The notes beneath the pieces were generated by a model. That model saw only the letters and a program-made list of their open reading frames with translations. It had not been told where the DNA came from and ran no database searches. A program made the translations under genes and the position numbers. From contig JAGGZA010000145.1 in NCBI GenBank assembly GCA_021162265.1, positions 1 to 12,526 of the forward strand: a stretch of 12,526 nt of DNA, in the 5' to 3' direction. The DNA comes from Candidatus Aerophobota bacterium. Its GTDB lineage: Bacteria; Aerophobota; Aerophobia; Aerophobales; B3-G15. Within the stretch, counting starts at the first letter, position 1; every line of letters starts with the position of its first letter. This document shows, piece after piece, positions 1 through 5,886 of the stretch.

Positions 1-1
1 C

Positions 2-241
2 GTAGCTAAGAAAGAAAAAATAGAAAAATCTCAGTGCTTAAGAAAGCTGACAAGAATGGGTTTTGAAAGCTATATAGCAAGGTCCTATGAAAAAGGCGAG
101 ATAAGTTTAAGAGAAGCATCAGACCTTCTCGGTGTAAGTGTGTGGGAAGCAATTGATATTATGAAAAGTCTGGGTGTTAAGGGAAACATTGGAGCAAAAG
201 AGGTTTTATCAGGCCTTGAACATTTGAAGAGTGCAGAGTAA
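2..241 (+). CDS. UPF0175-type helix-turn-helix protein, 5' end outside window
   Basis: The frame is open from the first bases of the window to TAA at 239-241, so the gene probably starts upstream; the in-frame ATG at 56 is likely internal. The visible 79 residues hold a helical stretch (RKLTRMGFESYIARSYEKG) and then ISLREASDLLGVSVWEAIDIMKSLG, matching the UPF0175 pattern of a predicted helix-turn-helix followed by a short acidic tail. Family members are small DNA-binding proteins of about 80-95 residues, often antitoxin-like and commonly encoded beside a PIN-domain (DUF3368-type) toxin. No such partner follows here, since the next 330 bases hold no rightward frame; a partner could lie upstream, outside the window. 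Family assignment is from motif recognition. DNA binding and an antitoxin role are inferences from the family. Confidence 0.7.
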   Translation, partial: VAKKEKIEKSQCLRKLTRMGFESYIARSYEKGEISLREASDLLGVSVWEAIDIMKSLGVKGNIGAKEVLSGLEHLKSAE

Positions 242-249
242 GTCATATC

Positions 250-272
250 TGGAGGAAAACTCCAATTTCTTT
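250..272 (+). terminator. weak hairpin terminator after the UPF0175 gene
   Basis: Nine bases after the stop codon, TGGAG (250-254) can pair with CTCCA (260-264) around a GAAAA loop, followed by the T-rich tract ATTTCTTT. The stem has only 5 bp, so termination is plausible but weak. The tail is T-rich only in the rightward sense, which fits the + strand gene. Confidence 0.35.
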
Positions 273-300
273 CAGCATTCTGTAAAGATTTTCTTATTTA

Positions 301-580
301 TTAAGGAGTTTTTACAGGATTGAGTGTAACATCATCCAGATTCCCTGCTCTTCCAGCAAAAACTTTATGAATTATACCACCCTCAGGATAGAAAAATTTC
401 ACTACAAATTTTCTGACAAAGATTTTTTACCCTCCTAATAGCCTGTCTTTCATAAGGAGTGAATAAAAATATAAATCAATTCTAACAACTGTTACCTCAT
501 CTCCGGTAGACAAAACCGCTGTTTGTCTATCAAGAGAGAGTCAGAATAAAAGTGCCTATTGAAAATCTTATCTCCTCTAC
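301..580 (-). pseudogene. decayed leftward reading frame downstream of cas6
   Basis: This accounts for most of the 335-base gap between the UPF0175 gene and cas6. On the minus strand one frame runs from the cas6 stop region to TAA at 301-303 with a single interruption, TAA at 427-429. The first part (about 50 codons) reads as protein-like sequence including DRQTAVLSTGDEVTVVRID and ending MKDRLLGG. After the stop the same frame continues about 40 codons, including FYPEGGIIHKVFAGRAGNL and ending in VKTP. GAGGAG lies at the front and GGAGGG before the second part, but neither is followed by ATG, GTG or TTG at a usable distance. The sequence therefore looks like a gene (or two small genes) that has lost its start and gained a stop. 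I do not recognise the product. A chance open frame or an assembly error is also possible. Confidence 0.35.
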
Positions 581-1338
581 ATTATCTCAAACATCCCGAA
601 CCCCTGCGAATTCTTGGCTCCCAAACCTGCATCATAAGCAAGACGGATAAGCTCCGGGTTTCCTTCCAGTTTATACACCCCCATCCATCCCTTTACTATG
701 GTGTACGATGCCCTATGGGGTGTGTATTTTATTATTTTCTCTGACCTTTTATCAACCTTTGCCGGCAAAATGCTAAATTCACTTGAAGCAGGTTTTCTTT
801 GATAAAAGGATACATACTTTTTAAAAATATTTTCCCTGATGAGCCGGGAAAACTCCTCCTCAAAGGGAGAAAAATAATAAGTTTTCTTCTTCCCATCTGC
901 TGTTAATAAAGTGGAATAACAGGTTACAGGTGAAAGCATCCTTACAAATACAGGAGAAGTAATAAAGGGTGAAAAATGAACTTCAATGGAACTGACAAGA
1001 AGAGACCTGTTCTCTATAGAAACATCAGGAACTCTGGCAAGAGTTTCAGCAAACTCCTGAATAAATTCCTCCACAGGTGAACTAATCTGAAACTTAAAAG
1101 GGGAACTAAAAACAATTGTCTGATCTTTCTTTTCTATCCAATATTTTCCTACCATGCGAGAAAAGGTAAAAAGTCTAAAAACCCTCCCCTCGTACCTGTA
1201 TCCCTTATTATGAATAAAATTGGCAAGATGAGTGGAAATATGATGATAGATAAAACTTTGCAAAGCATAGTTATAATGCAAAGAAAGCTTTACCAGAGAT
1301 GCAGGACCCGAACTTTGAAGGGTAATTGTTAATCTCAT
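577..1338 (-). CDS. cas6: CRISPR-associated endoribonuclease Cas6
   Basis: Cas6 cleaves the CRISPR repeat in precursor crRNA, independently of metal, and often stays bound to the processed guide. The 253-residue length is normal. The C-terminal glycine-rich loop that defines the family is at residues 238-248 (GLGAKNSQGFG), followed by the last strand MFEIM. The N-terminal ferredoxin-like fold starts with MRLTITL, then SFIYHHISTHLANFIHNKGY and RLFTFS. By position relative to the archaeal enzyme, Tyr31, His43 and a nearby basic residue (Lys45 or Arg52) could form the active site; this mapping is by eye. ATG at 1338 is preceded by AGGA four bases upstream, a weak ribosome site. No repeat array and no other cas gene is visible, so this copy stands alone here and would have to act on arrays elsewhere. 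Its own promoter lies about 100 bases upstream. Confidence 0.93.
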   Translation of the reverse strand: MRLTITLQSSGPASLVKLSLHYNYALQSFIYHHISTHLANFIHNKGYRYEGRVFRLFTFSRMVGKYWIEKKDQTIVFSSPFKFQISSPVEEFIQEFAETLARVPDVSIENRSLLVSSIEVHFSPFITSPVFVRMLSPVTCYSTLLTADGKKKTYYFSPFEEEFSRLIRENIFKKYVSFYQRKPASSEFSILPAKVDKRSEKIIKYTPHRASYTIVKGWMGVYKLEGNPELIRLAYDAGLGAKNSQGFGMFEIM

Positions 1339-1437
1339 TAATCCTGACTTTTCTCTATTCTTCTTATCCTTATATCAATTTTACCTTCCTCATTTTATTC
1401 CATATTGTTTATTAGCCTTAAAATACTCATCACAAGT

Positions 1438-1466
1438 ATTATAATAAGGATATTAAAAAAGAGCAA
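1438..1466 (-). promoter_or_regulatory. promoter for cas6
   Basis: On the minus strand TTGCTC (1466-1461) and a perfect TATAAT (1443-1438) are separated by 17 bases. This predicts transcription starting near 1431 and a leader of about 90 nt before the cas6 ATG. It lies in the only long gap upstream of cas6, so cas6 does not depend on the membrane-protein gene before it. Confidence 0.65.
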
Positions 1467-1525
1467 TTACCTCAAGTGAGCTGGCTAACAATAAAGTCTT
1501 AGCTTAGCGATGCTTAAAACTTAAG

Positions 1526-1548
1526 ATAAATTTAAGGTTAAGCCTTAA
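1526..1548 (-). terminator. weak hairpin at the end of the membrane-protein gene
   Basis: TTAAGG (1548-1543 on the minus strand) can pair with CCTTAA (1537-1532) around a 5-base loop. The hairpin overlaps the stop codon and is followed by ATTTAT. The 6-bp stem is mostly A-T, so this is a weak candidate. Confidence 0.25.
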
Positions 1549-2215
1549 TTGCCCGGACAAAGTGAGAGATGCTCCCCAGAATAAAACCTGCCGCTACCCA
1601 GTAGTAAAGGAACTTAGGGTAAATTAAAATCGCTATTCCTGCTCCAAGATAAACAAGACCCGTAAATGCCAGACTCACCTTTTCTGTCTTGCTAACTTTG
1701 CTACTCATTTTATCAACTACCTCCATCAGTAGAGGGATTCTTAAAGTTTTAGAAATTAAAGGGTGCTCCTTTACAGATAAAACTATATTTTTTCTAACAT
1801 CATTCCAGAAATCCACAAAATAAACAGCGTTTAAAAAAACCACTCCTGTAAGCAAAACAATAGCATAAGTTAAAGAAGACCAGTATTCTCCCCAGGTAAG
1901 AAGGAAACCAATCTCGTCCAGGAAAAACCCCAATCCTATGCCATAAAGTGAGGCAGCTAACTTCCTAATATTTTTTTCTCTGTAATTAAGAGCAATCCAT
2001 CCACCAATACATAAAAGAAGAAAACCGTAAAGAAAGTGATGAATATGAATACCCTTTATGACTGCAATCTTTCCTAAAATGGTGGCATCCCCACCGTACA
2101 GGAGCCTGTCTGCTTTTGTAAAGGTAACCCACAATCGGGCAAAAATAAAAGAAAAGAAAAAAGAAGTGATAACTATAAAGGGAATAGATTTATCCTTTTG
2201 ATTGTTATTATTCAT
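1538..2215 (-). CDS. conserved integral membrane protein with HIHHF motif, function unknown
   Basis: I recognise this only as a conserved hypothetical membrane protein. From ATG at 2215 it has 225 residues. Hydrophobic segments lie near 11-32, 58-77, 88-107, 115-136, 181-199 and 202-218. The loop between the last two groups (about 137-180) is polar and probably cytoplasmic. Two conserved-looking polar clusters lie in or near membrane segments: HIHHF at 57-61, and LDEIGFLLTWGEYW at 99-112. Paired His and acidic residues in membranes can bind metal, but no known enzyme motif is visible. The frame stays open upstream to a TTG at 2323. That start lies upstream of a good promoter (2246-2274) whose transcript would begin near 2239, so ATG 2215 is preferred. 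The ribosome site is weak (GGA nine bases upstream). It is probably a single-gene transcript. Confidence 0.75.
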   Translation of the reverse strand: MNNNNQKDKSIPFIVITSFFFSFIFARLWVTFTKADRLLYGGDATILGKIAVIKGIHIHHFLYGFLLLCIGGWIALNYREKNIRKLAASLYGIGLGFFLDEIGFLLTWGEYWSSLTYAIVLLTGVVFLNAVYFVDFWNDVRKNIVLSVKEHPLISKTLRIPLLMEVVDKMSSKVSKTEKVSLAFTGLVYLGAGIAILIYPKFLYYWVAAGFILGSISHFVRAIKA

Positions 2216-2245
2216 CCGTAAAAATCCAGTAAAAGGGTATTGGTG

Positions 2246-2274
2246 ATTATAAAAAAATATTAGATAGCTTGCAA
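2246..2274 (-). promoter_or_regulatory. promoter for the HIHHF membrane protein
   Basis: On the minus strand TTGCAA (2274-2269) is followed after 17 bases by a perfect TATAAT (2251-2246). Transcription would begin near 2239, giving a leader of about 24 nt before ATG 2215. This fixes the start codon choice, because the longer TTG-started frame would begin upstream of the promoter. Confidence 0.65.
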
Positions 2275-2277
2275 GCT
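2266..2277. promoter_or_regulatory. 12-bp perfect palindrome over the -35, candidate operator
   Basis: AGCTTGCAAGCT reads identically on both strands and fully contains the TTGCAA -35 hexamer of the membrane-protein promoter. A dimeric regulator bound here would block RNA polymerase. No regulator gene is adjacent in the window, so the binding protein is unknown. Confidence 0.45.
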
Positions 2278-2333
2278 GGAAAAAAATAAATCCTGTTAAA
2301 ATACTGGATTGAGAAATTAACAAACAGGAAAAA

Positions 2334-2362
2334 TTGACAAAAAGGAATTTGTTAAGATAATA
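2334..2362 (+). promoter_or_regulatory. promoter for queD
   Basis: A perfect TTGACA (2334-2339) is followed after 17 bases by TAATAC (2357-2362). The predicted start near 2369 leaves a leader of about 29 nt. That leader contains the purine-rich ribosome site AGAGGGG just before ATG 2398. Confidence 0.6.
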
Positions 2363-2397
2363 CTAAGAAACTCAAGAAATACTAAAAAGAGGGGAAA

Positions 2398-2763
2398 ATG
2401 CTGGTAACAAAGGAATTCGAATTTGATGCTGCCCATAAACTTATAAACTACAGAGGGAAATGCGAAAACCTGCATGGTCACAGATGGAAAGTTCAGGTTA
2501 CCCTGCAAGCTCAAGTGGGAGAGAATGGAATTGCCTTTGACTTTGCCAGGCTGGAAGAAATTGTGAGAGAAAAAGTTATTGAAAAACTTGACCATACCTA
2601 TCTTAATGACATCTTTCCCCAGCCTTCCACTGAAAATATCGCTTTATGGATATGGAAAAATTTAAAACAGCTCCCTCTTTACGAGATAAAAGTATGGGAA
2701 TCTCCTACAAGTTCGGTAACCTATAGAGGCGAGGAGGAAAAAAGAGAAGAGGGAAAAAGATAG
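2398..2763 (+). CDS. queD: 6-carboxy-5,6,7,8-tetrahydropterin synthase (QueD / 6-PTPS family)
   Basis: QueD converts 7,8-dihydroneopterin triphosphate to 6-carboxytetrahydropterin, an early step towards preQ0 and queuosine in tRNA. The 121 residues match the family length. Zinc ligands are visible as His13 (FDAAHKL) and His26/His28 (ENLHGHRW). The catalytic nucleophile is Cys22 just before them, with Asp65-His66 in DHTYLN as the other catalytic pair. PSTENIALWIW (76-86) and Glu101 in VWESPTS are the usual substrate-pocket elements. The C-terminal tail (GEEEKREEGKR) is highly charged. The single Cys in CENLHGH favours QueD over eukaryote-type PTPS, but related 6-PTPS subfamilies in folate synthesis cannot be ruled out. 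No queC, queE or queF is in the window, so it is encoded alone behind its own promoter. It ends four bases from the converging gene. Confidence 0.9.
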   Translation: MLVTKEFEFDAAHKLINYRGKCENLHGHRWKVQVTLQAQVGENGIAFDFARLEEIVREKVIEKLDHTYLNDIFPQPSTENIALWIWKNLKQLPLYEIKVWESPTSSVTYRGEEEKREEGKR

Positions 2764-2767
2764 GTTA

Positions 2768-3313
2768 TCACTTGTTGTATTTTTTTCTTCTCCTGAGTTC
2801 ATCTATTATCTGCTCTATATCACTGGAAGCAGATCTTGCAGCCATAGCGGCTACATAAATAAGCACTGAAAACTGCCAGGCATCCTCAGGTCCTGTAATA
2901 AGACCTGAATAAACGTCTTCCTTTCTTTCAAGTTGATCGGAAAAGTAAGCTACAGCTTTATCCAAATCCCCTTCAAAAATATCCAGAGTATAAGTCTCAT
3001 TTTTATATTTTAAAGAAGGAAAAGAAACTCCTCTCATTAAAAGAAATCTGCGAATATCATCTCCACTAACACTGAAGTCATCCTCAAAGTCAAACCCCTC
3101 AAATTGAGCAAAGGGACCGTAGGGAAGTACTATTAAGGGTCTGTGGACTATCACCTTCCCCTTTCTAACCACAGTATCACCTAAATTTACAGATGAAGAG
3201 GAAAGAGCTATATAGGGAAGTTCGGTAGAATCAAATGCCAGAAGATTGCGCAGACGATACCTTATTATTCGAGTTTCTCTGATAGCTTTCTCCCACTTTT
3301 CCTCCAGATTCAT
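2768..3313 (-). CDS. conserved protein of unknown function, 181 aa
   Basis: I do not recognise a named family. The protein is soluble, with no signal peptide or membrane span. Residues 1-25 are a basic helix (EEKWEKAIRETRIIRYRLRN). A strand-rich middle follows, with SSSSVNLGDTVVRKG at 38-52, a hydrophobic strand with VHRPLIVLP at 56-64 and FEGFDFEDDF at 71-80. The region around FLLMRGVSFPSLKY (90-103) resembles a conserved core, and DIFEGDLDKAVAYF (111-124) and TGPEDAWQFSVLIYVAAMAAR (140-160) are a helical C-terminal half. It ends in a basic tail (RRRKKYNK). The evenly spread charged and Gly/Pro turns suggest a real, maintained gene. It has its own promoter and runs convergent to queD. The SD is weak: GGGAG is 11 bases before the ATG. 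Confidence 0.75.
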   Translation of the reverse strand: MNLEEKWEKAIRETRIIRYRLRNLLAFDSTELPYIALSSSSVNLGDTVVRKGKVIVHRPLIVLPYGPFAQFEGFDFEDDFSVSGDDIRRFLLMRGVSFPSLKYKNETYTLDIFEGDLDKAVAYFSDQLERKEDVYSGLITGPEDAWQFSVLIYVAAMAARSASSDIEQIIDELRRRKKYNK

Positions 3314-3369
3314 AAGTATTTATTCTCCCGATTTTCTCTGATAAATCTTTTAATTTTATCTTATTCTTT

Positions 3370-3399
3370 ATATTAAAGTAAAATAAATACTCCCGTCAA
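3370..3399 (-). promoter_or_regulatory. promoter for the 181-aa unknown protein
   Basis: On the minus strand TTGACG (3399-3394) and TAATAT (3375-3370) are separated by 18 bases. The predicted start near 3363 gives a leader of about 50 nt before ATG 3313. It sits in the 104-base gap after the antiporter gene, for which I see no terminator hairpin, so read-through from the upstream operon is also possible. Confidence 0.55.
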
Positions 3400-3417
3400 C
3401 CTGTCCTTCCCTTAAAA

Positions 3418-4434
3418 TCACTTTATAAGAAAAATCAAAAAATAACCTCCTGTTAAAAGGATAAGAATCATAGCTATAGCATCCCAGCCAAGTCTTAAGA
3501 AGCAGCGTTTTGAACGAGAGATAAGTCCCACTATAACCACGCCAAGCAAAATTATAGCAAGAACAATGGTAAAGAGATTTTCCACCTTAACAACAGAAAG
3601 GAACACTTTACCCCTTAACAATCCATCGCAAAGAGGGATAATCATAACATCAAAAAAATTGCTCCCCAGAATATTGCCAACTGCCATATTTACATCAAAT
3701 CTGAGAGCACTCAAGGAAACTATAAACTCAGGAAAAGATGTAACCACAGCAAGAAAGAAAGTTCCCACCAGGACCTCACTCCATCCCATAACCTCCACTA
3801 TCTCTTTCCCCACCTGAGAGAGCCATATTCCCAATACAATAATTACAAAAAGATAAAACAAAAACTTAAATAAGGCGGATTTTAAAGTTATATGCCCGTA
3901 TATCTTTTCAGTTGAATGAGCTGAAATATCCTGTTTTTTATTTCCTTCTGTTGCTTTCTCTACATTAAATATAGAAAAAAGAGCTATTGGCAAAAGGGCA
4001 AGAAGAATAAAGCTTTCCCAACCCAGACCCAAAAAACTCAGGCTAAAGGCTGTAAAAATCCTGACAAGCATTGAAAAAATAGCTATACTTAAAAAGATAA
4101 TAGTCCAGCCAGCGTAGAGAATCTGCTTGGTATGGACTCTAAGTAAAAGAGGTCCCTTCCCTTCAACTAAATCTAAAACAGCAATAATTCCCAGATTTAA
4201 AATAATACTCCCAAAAAGGTCTCCTGCAGCAAAATCAGGTAAATTAACCACAACTATAGAAGCAGCACTTGTTATAAACTCCGGTGTCGAGGTAGCGATA
4301 GCAAGGATTGCAAAACCCATAATGGTCCTGGTAATTCTTGTCTTCTCGCATATGATATCTCCCAGGTAAGATAACCTGTAACCGCACCAGATAATACCAG
4401 CGCTGCATACAACAAACTTCACCCAGGAAAACAA
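3418..4434 (-). CDS. sodium/calcium exchanger family (CaCA) membrane antiporter
   Basis: Members of this family exchange Ca2+ or related cations for Na+ or H+ across the cytoplasmic membrane. The 338 residues hold two inverted repeats, each with the signature alpha motif. Alpha-1 has GFAILAIATSTPEF (40-53) and GDLFGSIILNLG (71-82). Alpha-2 has GTFFLAVVTSFPEF (224-237) and GNILGSNFFDVM (253-264). Glu52 and Glu236 are the expected ion-binding acidic residues, one in each repeat. About ten membrane segments are visible, with a polar cytoplasmic loop near 158-182 between the halves. It is closest to the prokaryotic YrbG/CaxA-like branch; the cation cannot be told from sequence alone. It is the last gene of the sigma/pyr transcription unit, starting 2 bases after pyrD ends, so it is very likely co-transcribed and perhaps translationally coupled. 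Confidence 0.88.
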   Translation of the reverse strand: MFSWVKFVVCSAGIIWCGYRLSYLGDIICEKTRITRTIMGFAILAIATSTPEFITSAASIVVVNLPDFAAGDLFGSIILNLGIIAVLDLVEGKGPLLLRVHTKQILYAGWTIIFLSIAIFSMLVRIFTAFSLSFLGLGWESFILLALLPIALFSIFNVEKATEGNKKQDISAHSTEKIYGHITLKSALFKFLFYLFVIIVLGIWLSQVGKEIVEVMGWSEVLVGTFFLAVVTSFPEFIVSLSALRFDVNMAVGNILGSNFFDVMIIPLCDGLLRGKVFLSVVKVENLFTIVLAIILLGVVIVGLISRSKRCFLRLGWDAIAMILILLTGGYFLIFLIK

Positions 4435-4436
4435 AA

Positions 4437-5366
4437 CTACTCTCCTAAGCTAATTCTGCCAACTAACTCAGAAAATTTAGTTATATTCTTAGCACCAAGA
4501 TAATTTTTAAGGTCCTTAATTATCCTCACTGAAACCCCGGGGTCTGTAAAATTAGCTGTTCCCACTGCTACTGCACTTGCACCAGCCAGAGTAAATTCCA
4601 GCACATCCTCAAAATCCATTATCCCTCCCATTCCAATAACTGGAATATCAACCTTGCGGGTGACTTCCCAGACTATCTTCACGGCAACTGGTTTTATACA
4701 TGGTCCCGATAGCCCCCCTGTAATATTCCCCAGTTTTGGACGTCTTCTTTCAACATCAATCGCCATCGCCGGAACAGTATTAATAAGAGACAGAGCTTCT
4801 GCTCCACCTTCCCTGGCAGCCTGCGCAACTTCAACTATATCTACAAAAGGAGGCAACTTTAAGATAAAGGGCATATCAATAGCCTCTTTCAATCTTCTTG
4901 CCAAGGAGAAAACAGTTCCAGAGTCTTTTCCCAGAGCTACCCCACCTAACTTTACATTGGGACAGGACACATTTACCTCCAGAGCCCTGATACCTTCTTC
5001 TTTACTTAGCCTTTCAGCCAGCCTCAGGTATTCCTCTTCCTTTTCACCAGCAATACTCACAATTACGGCAGTGGTCAGTTCTTTAAGGAAGGGAAGTTTT
5101 TGACTTATAAAGGCATCCACTCCGGGGTTTTCAAGACCGATAGAATTTAAAAGACCACAGGGAGTTTCAGCAAGGCGAGGAGGAGGGTTACCCTCACGAG
5201 GGTTCAAGGTTATCGTCTTGGTGATTATTCCACCCAATATATTTAAATCTATATACCGGGAATACTCTTCCCCGTAACCAAAAGTCCCGGCTGCAACCAG
5301 TATTGGATTTTTTAACTTGACTCTTCCAACGCTGGTAGTTAAATCTACATCAGGAAACTTATCCAA
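4437..5366 (-). CDS. pyrD: dihydroorotate dehydrogenase catalytic subunit, class 1B
   Basis: PyrD oxidises dihydroorotate to orotate in pyrimidine synthesis; the class 1B enzyme passes electrons through PyrK to NAD+. The 309-residue TIM barrel has the class 1 catalytic cysteine, Cys135 in NVSCPNVKLGG, where class 2 enzymes have serine. FMN and orotate contacts are visible at Lys50 (IITKTIT), NSIGLENPG (74-82), Lys170 (FILKLPP), Asn196 (LINTVPA), GGLSGPCIKP (217-226) and GMGGI (245-249). A 1B assignment is supported by pyrK in the same operon, although four genes upstream instead of adjacent. The start is TTG at 5366. AAAGGA lies eight bases before it, and the N-terminus (DVDLTTSVGRVKLKNP) aligns with the family from there. 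It begins 12 bases after the DUF1841 gene and is followed within 2 bases by the antiporter. Confidence 0.95.
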   Translation of the reverse strand: MDKFPDVDLTTSVGRVKLKNPILVAAGTFGYGEEYSRYIDLNILGGIITKTITLNPREGNPPPRLAETPCGLLNSIGLENPGVDAFISQKLPFLKELTTAVIVSIAGEKEEEYLRLAERLSKEEGIRALEVNVSCPNVKLGGVALGKDSGTVFSLARRLKEAIDMPFILKLPPFVDIVEVAQAAREGGAEALSLINTVPAMAIDVERRRPKLGNITGGLSGPCIKPVAVKIVWEVTRKVDIPVIGMGGIMDFEDVLEFTLAGASAVAVGTANFTDPGVSVRIIKDLKNYLGAKNITKFSELVGRISLGE

Positions 5367-5378
5367 AACTTTTATCCT

Positions 5379-5849
5379 TTAAAGCATTTCACTCATCTCG
5401 GCTAATCTTTGAGCATACTTTAACCTGTCAAAGGGCTTTCTGTACCTTAAGGCATCAAAAAGATACTCGGAAAACACACTAACAATATCATGGATTATAG
5501 TATGTCTATCCTCACCTTGAGAGAGTCTTCGAGACAGATAACGGTTTACCTGCCTTGGATTTTCCTCGGCAATTTGATTTTCTATCGCAAGATGTAAATA
5601 AACGTGGAGATAAGGATTCACTCCACCTGTTATTTTCTCCGGATGCAAGGGAACAGTCTCCCATATCTCTTGATACTGTTTGTGTTCTAATAAAATCTCT
5701 GCCAATCTTTTATCCTCTCTTGATAACTCCTTTTTCTCCTTTGTCTTCTTCCACACCTCCTGAATCCTTCTACGCTGAGAGTTCCCTATAGTTTCATTCC
5801 AGGCTCTGGATAGTCTTACTTCCATTTCCTTTTCTCTATTTTTATCCAT
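5379..5849 (-). CDS. DUF1841-type protein, function unknown
   Basis: This is a helical soluble protein of 156 residues. The recognisable part is the C-terminal two-thirds: a helix around HKQYQEIW, then GGVNPYLHVYLHLAIENQI, then a histidine-containing segment DRHTIIHDIVSVFSE and a final helix ending KYAQRLAEMSEML. The NPxLHxxxHLAIxxQ pattern and the later histidines are typical of DUF1841, whose role is not known; clustered His suggests metal binding, which is inference. The N-terminal 50 residues are highly charged. The start is chosen by the ribosome site: AGGAG lies six bases before ATG 5849 and only three before the upstream TTG at 5852. It lies between the TGS GTPase and pyrD in the leftward operon. 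Confidence 0.75.
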   Translation of the reverse strand: MDKNREKEMEVRLSRAWNETIGNSQRRRIQEVWKKTKEKKELSREDKRLAEILLEHKQYQEIWETVPLHPEKITGGVNPYLHVYLHLAIENQIAEENPRQVNRYLSRRLSQGEDRHTIIHDIVSVFSEYLFDALRYRKPFDRLKYAQRLAEMSEML

Positions 5850-5886
5850 CAAGAGCTCCTAAAATTTTTTGTCTTTCATTAATTCA

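Noticed and set aside
427..429. In-frame TAA as a recoding (selenocysteine-type) site
   Set aside because: Selenocysteine uses TGA, not TAA, and no associated structure is visible; a decayed gene or sequencing error is simpler.
559..744. Rightward 61-codon open frame
   Set aside because: It lies opposite the end of cas6, has no ribosome site and its translation shows no domain; it is a shadow of the real gene.
1339..1537. Possible CRISPR repeats or leader next to cas6
   Set aside because: I looked for a repeated 24-37-base unit with regular spacing here and in 242-576 and found none.
2216..2323. N-terminal extension of the HIHHF membrane protein from TTG 2323
   Set aside because: The TTG start would lie upstream of the best promoter (2246-2274) and has no ribosome site, so ATG 2215 was kept.
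2317..2595. Leftward 92-codon open frame over the queD start
   Set aside because: It is antisense to queD, which has full catalytic motifs; the frame has no start context and no recognisable motif.
2761..2770. Shared bidirectional terminator between queD and the 181-aa gene
   Set aside because: No inverted repeat is present in the few bases between or around the two stop codons.
4654..5103. Rightward 149-codon open frame inside pyrD
   Set aside because: It is antisense to the conserved core of pyrD; its length is explained by the codon bias of the true gene on the other strand.
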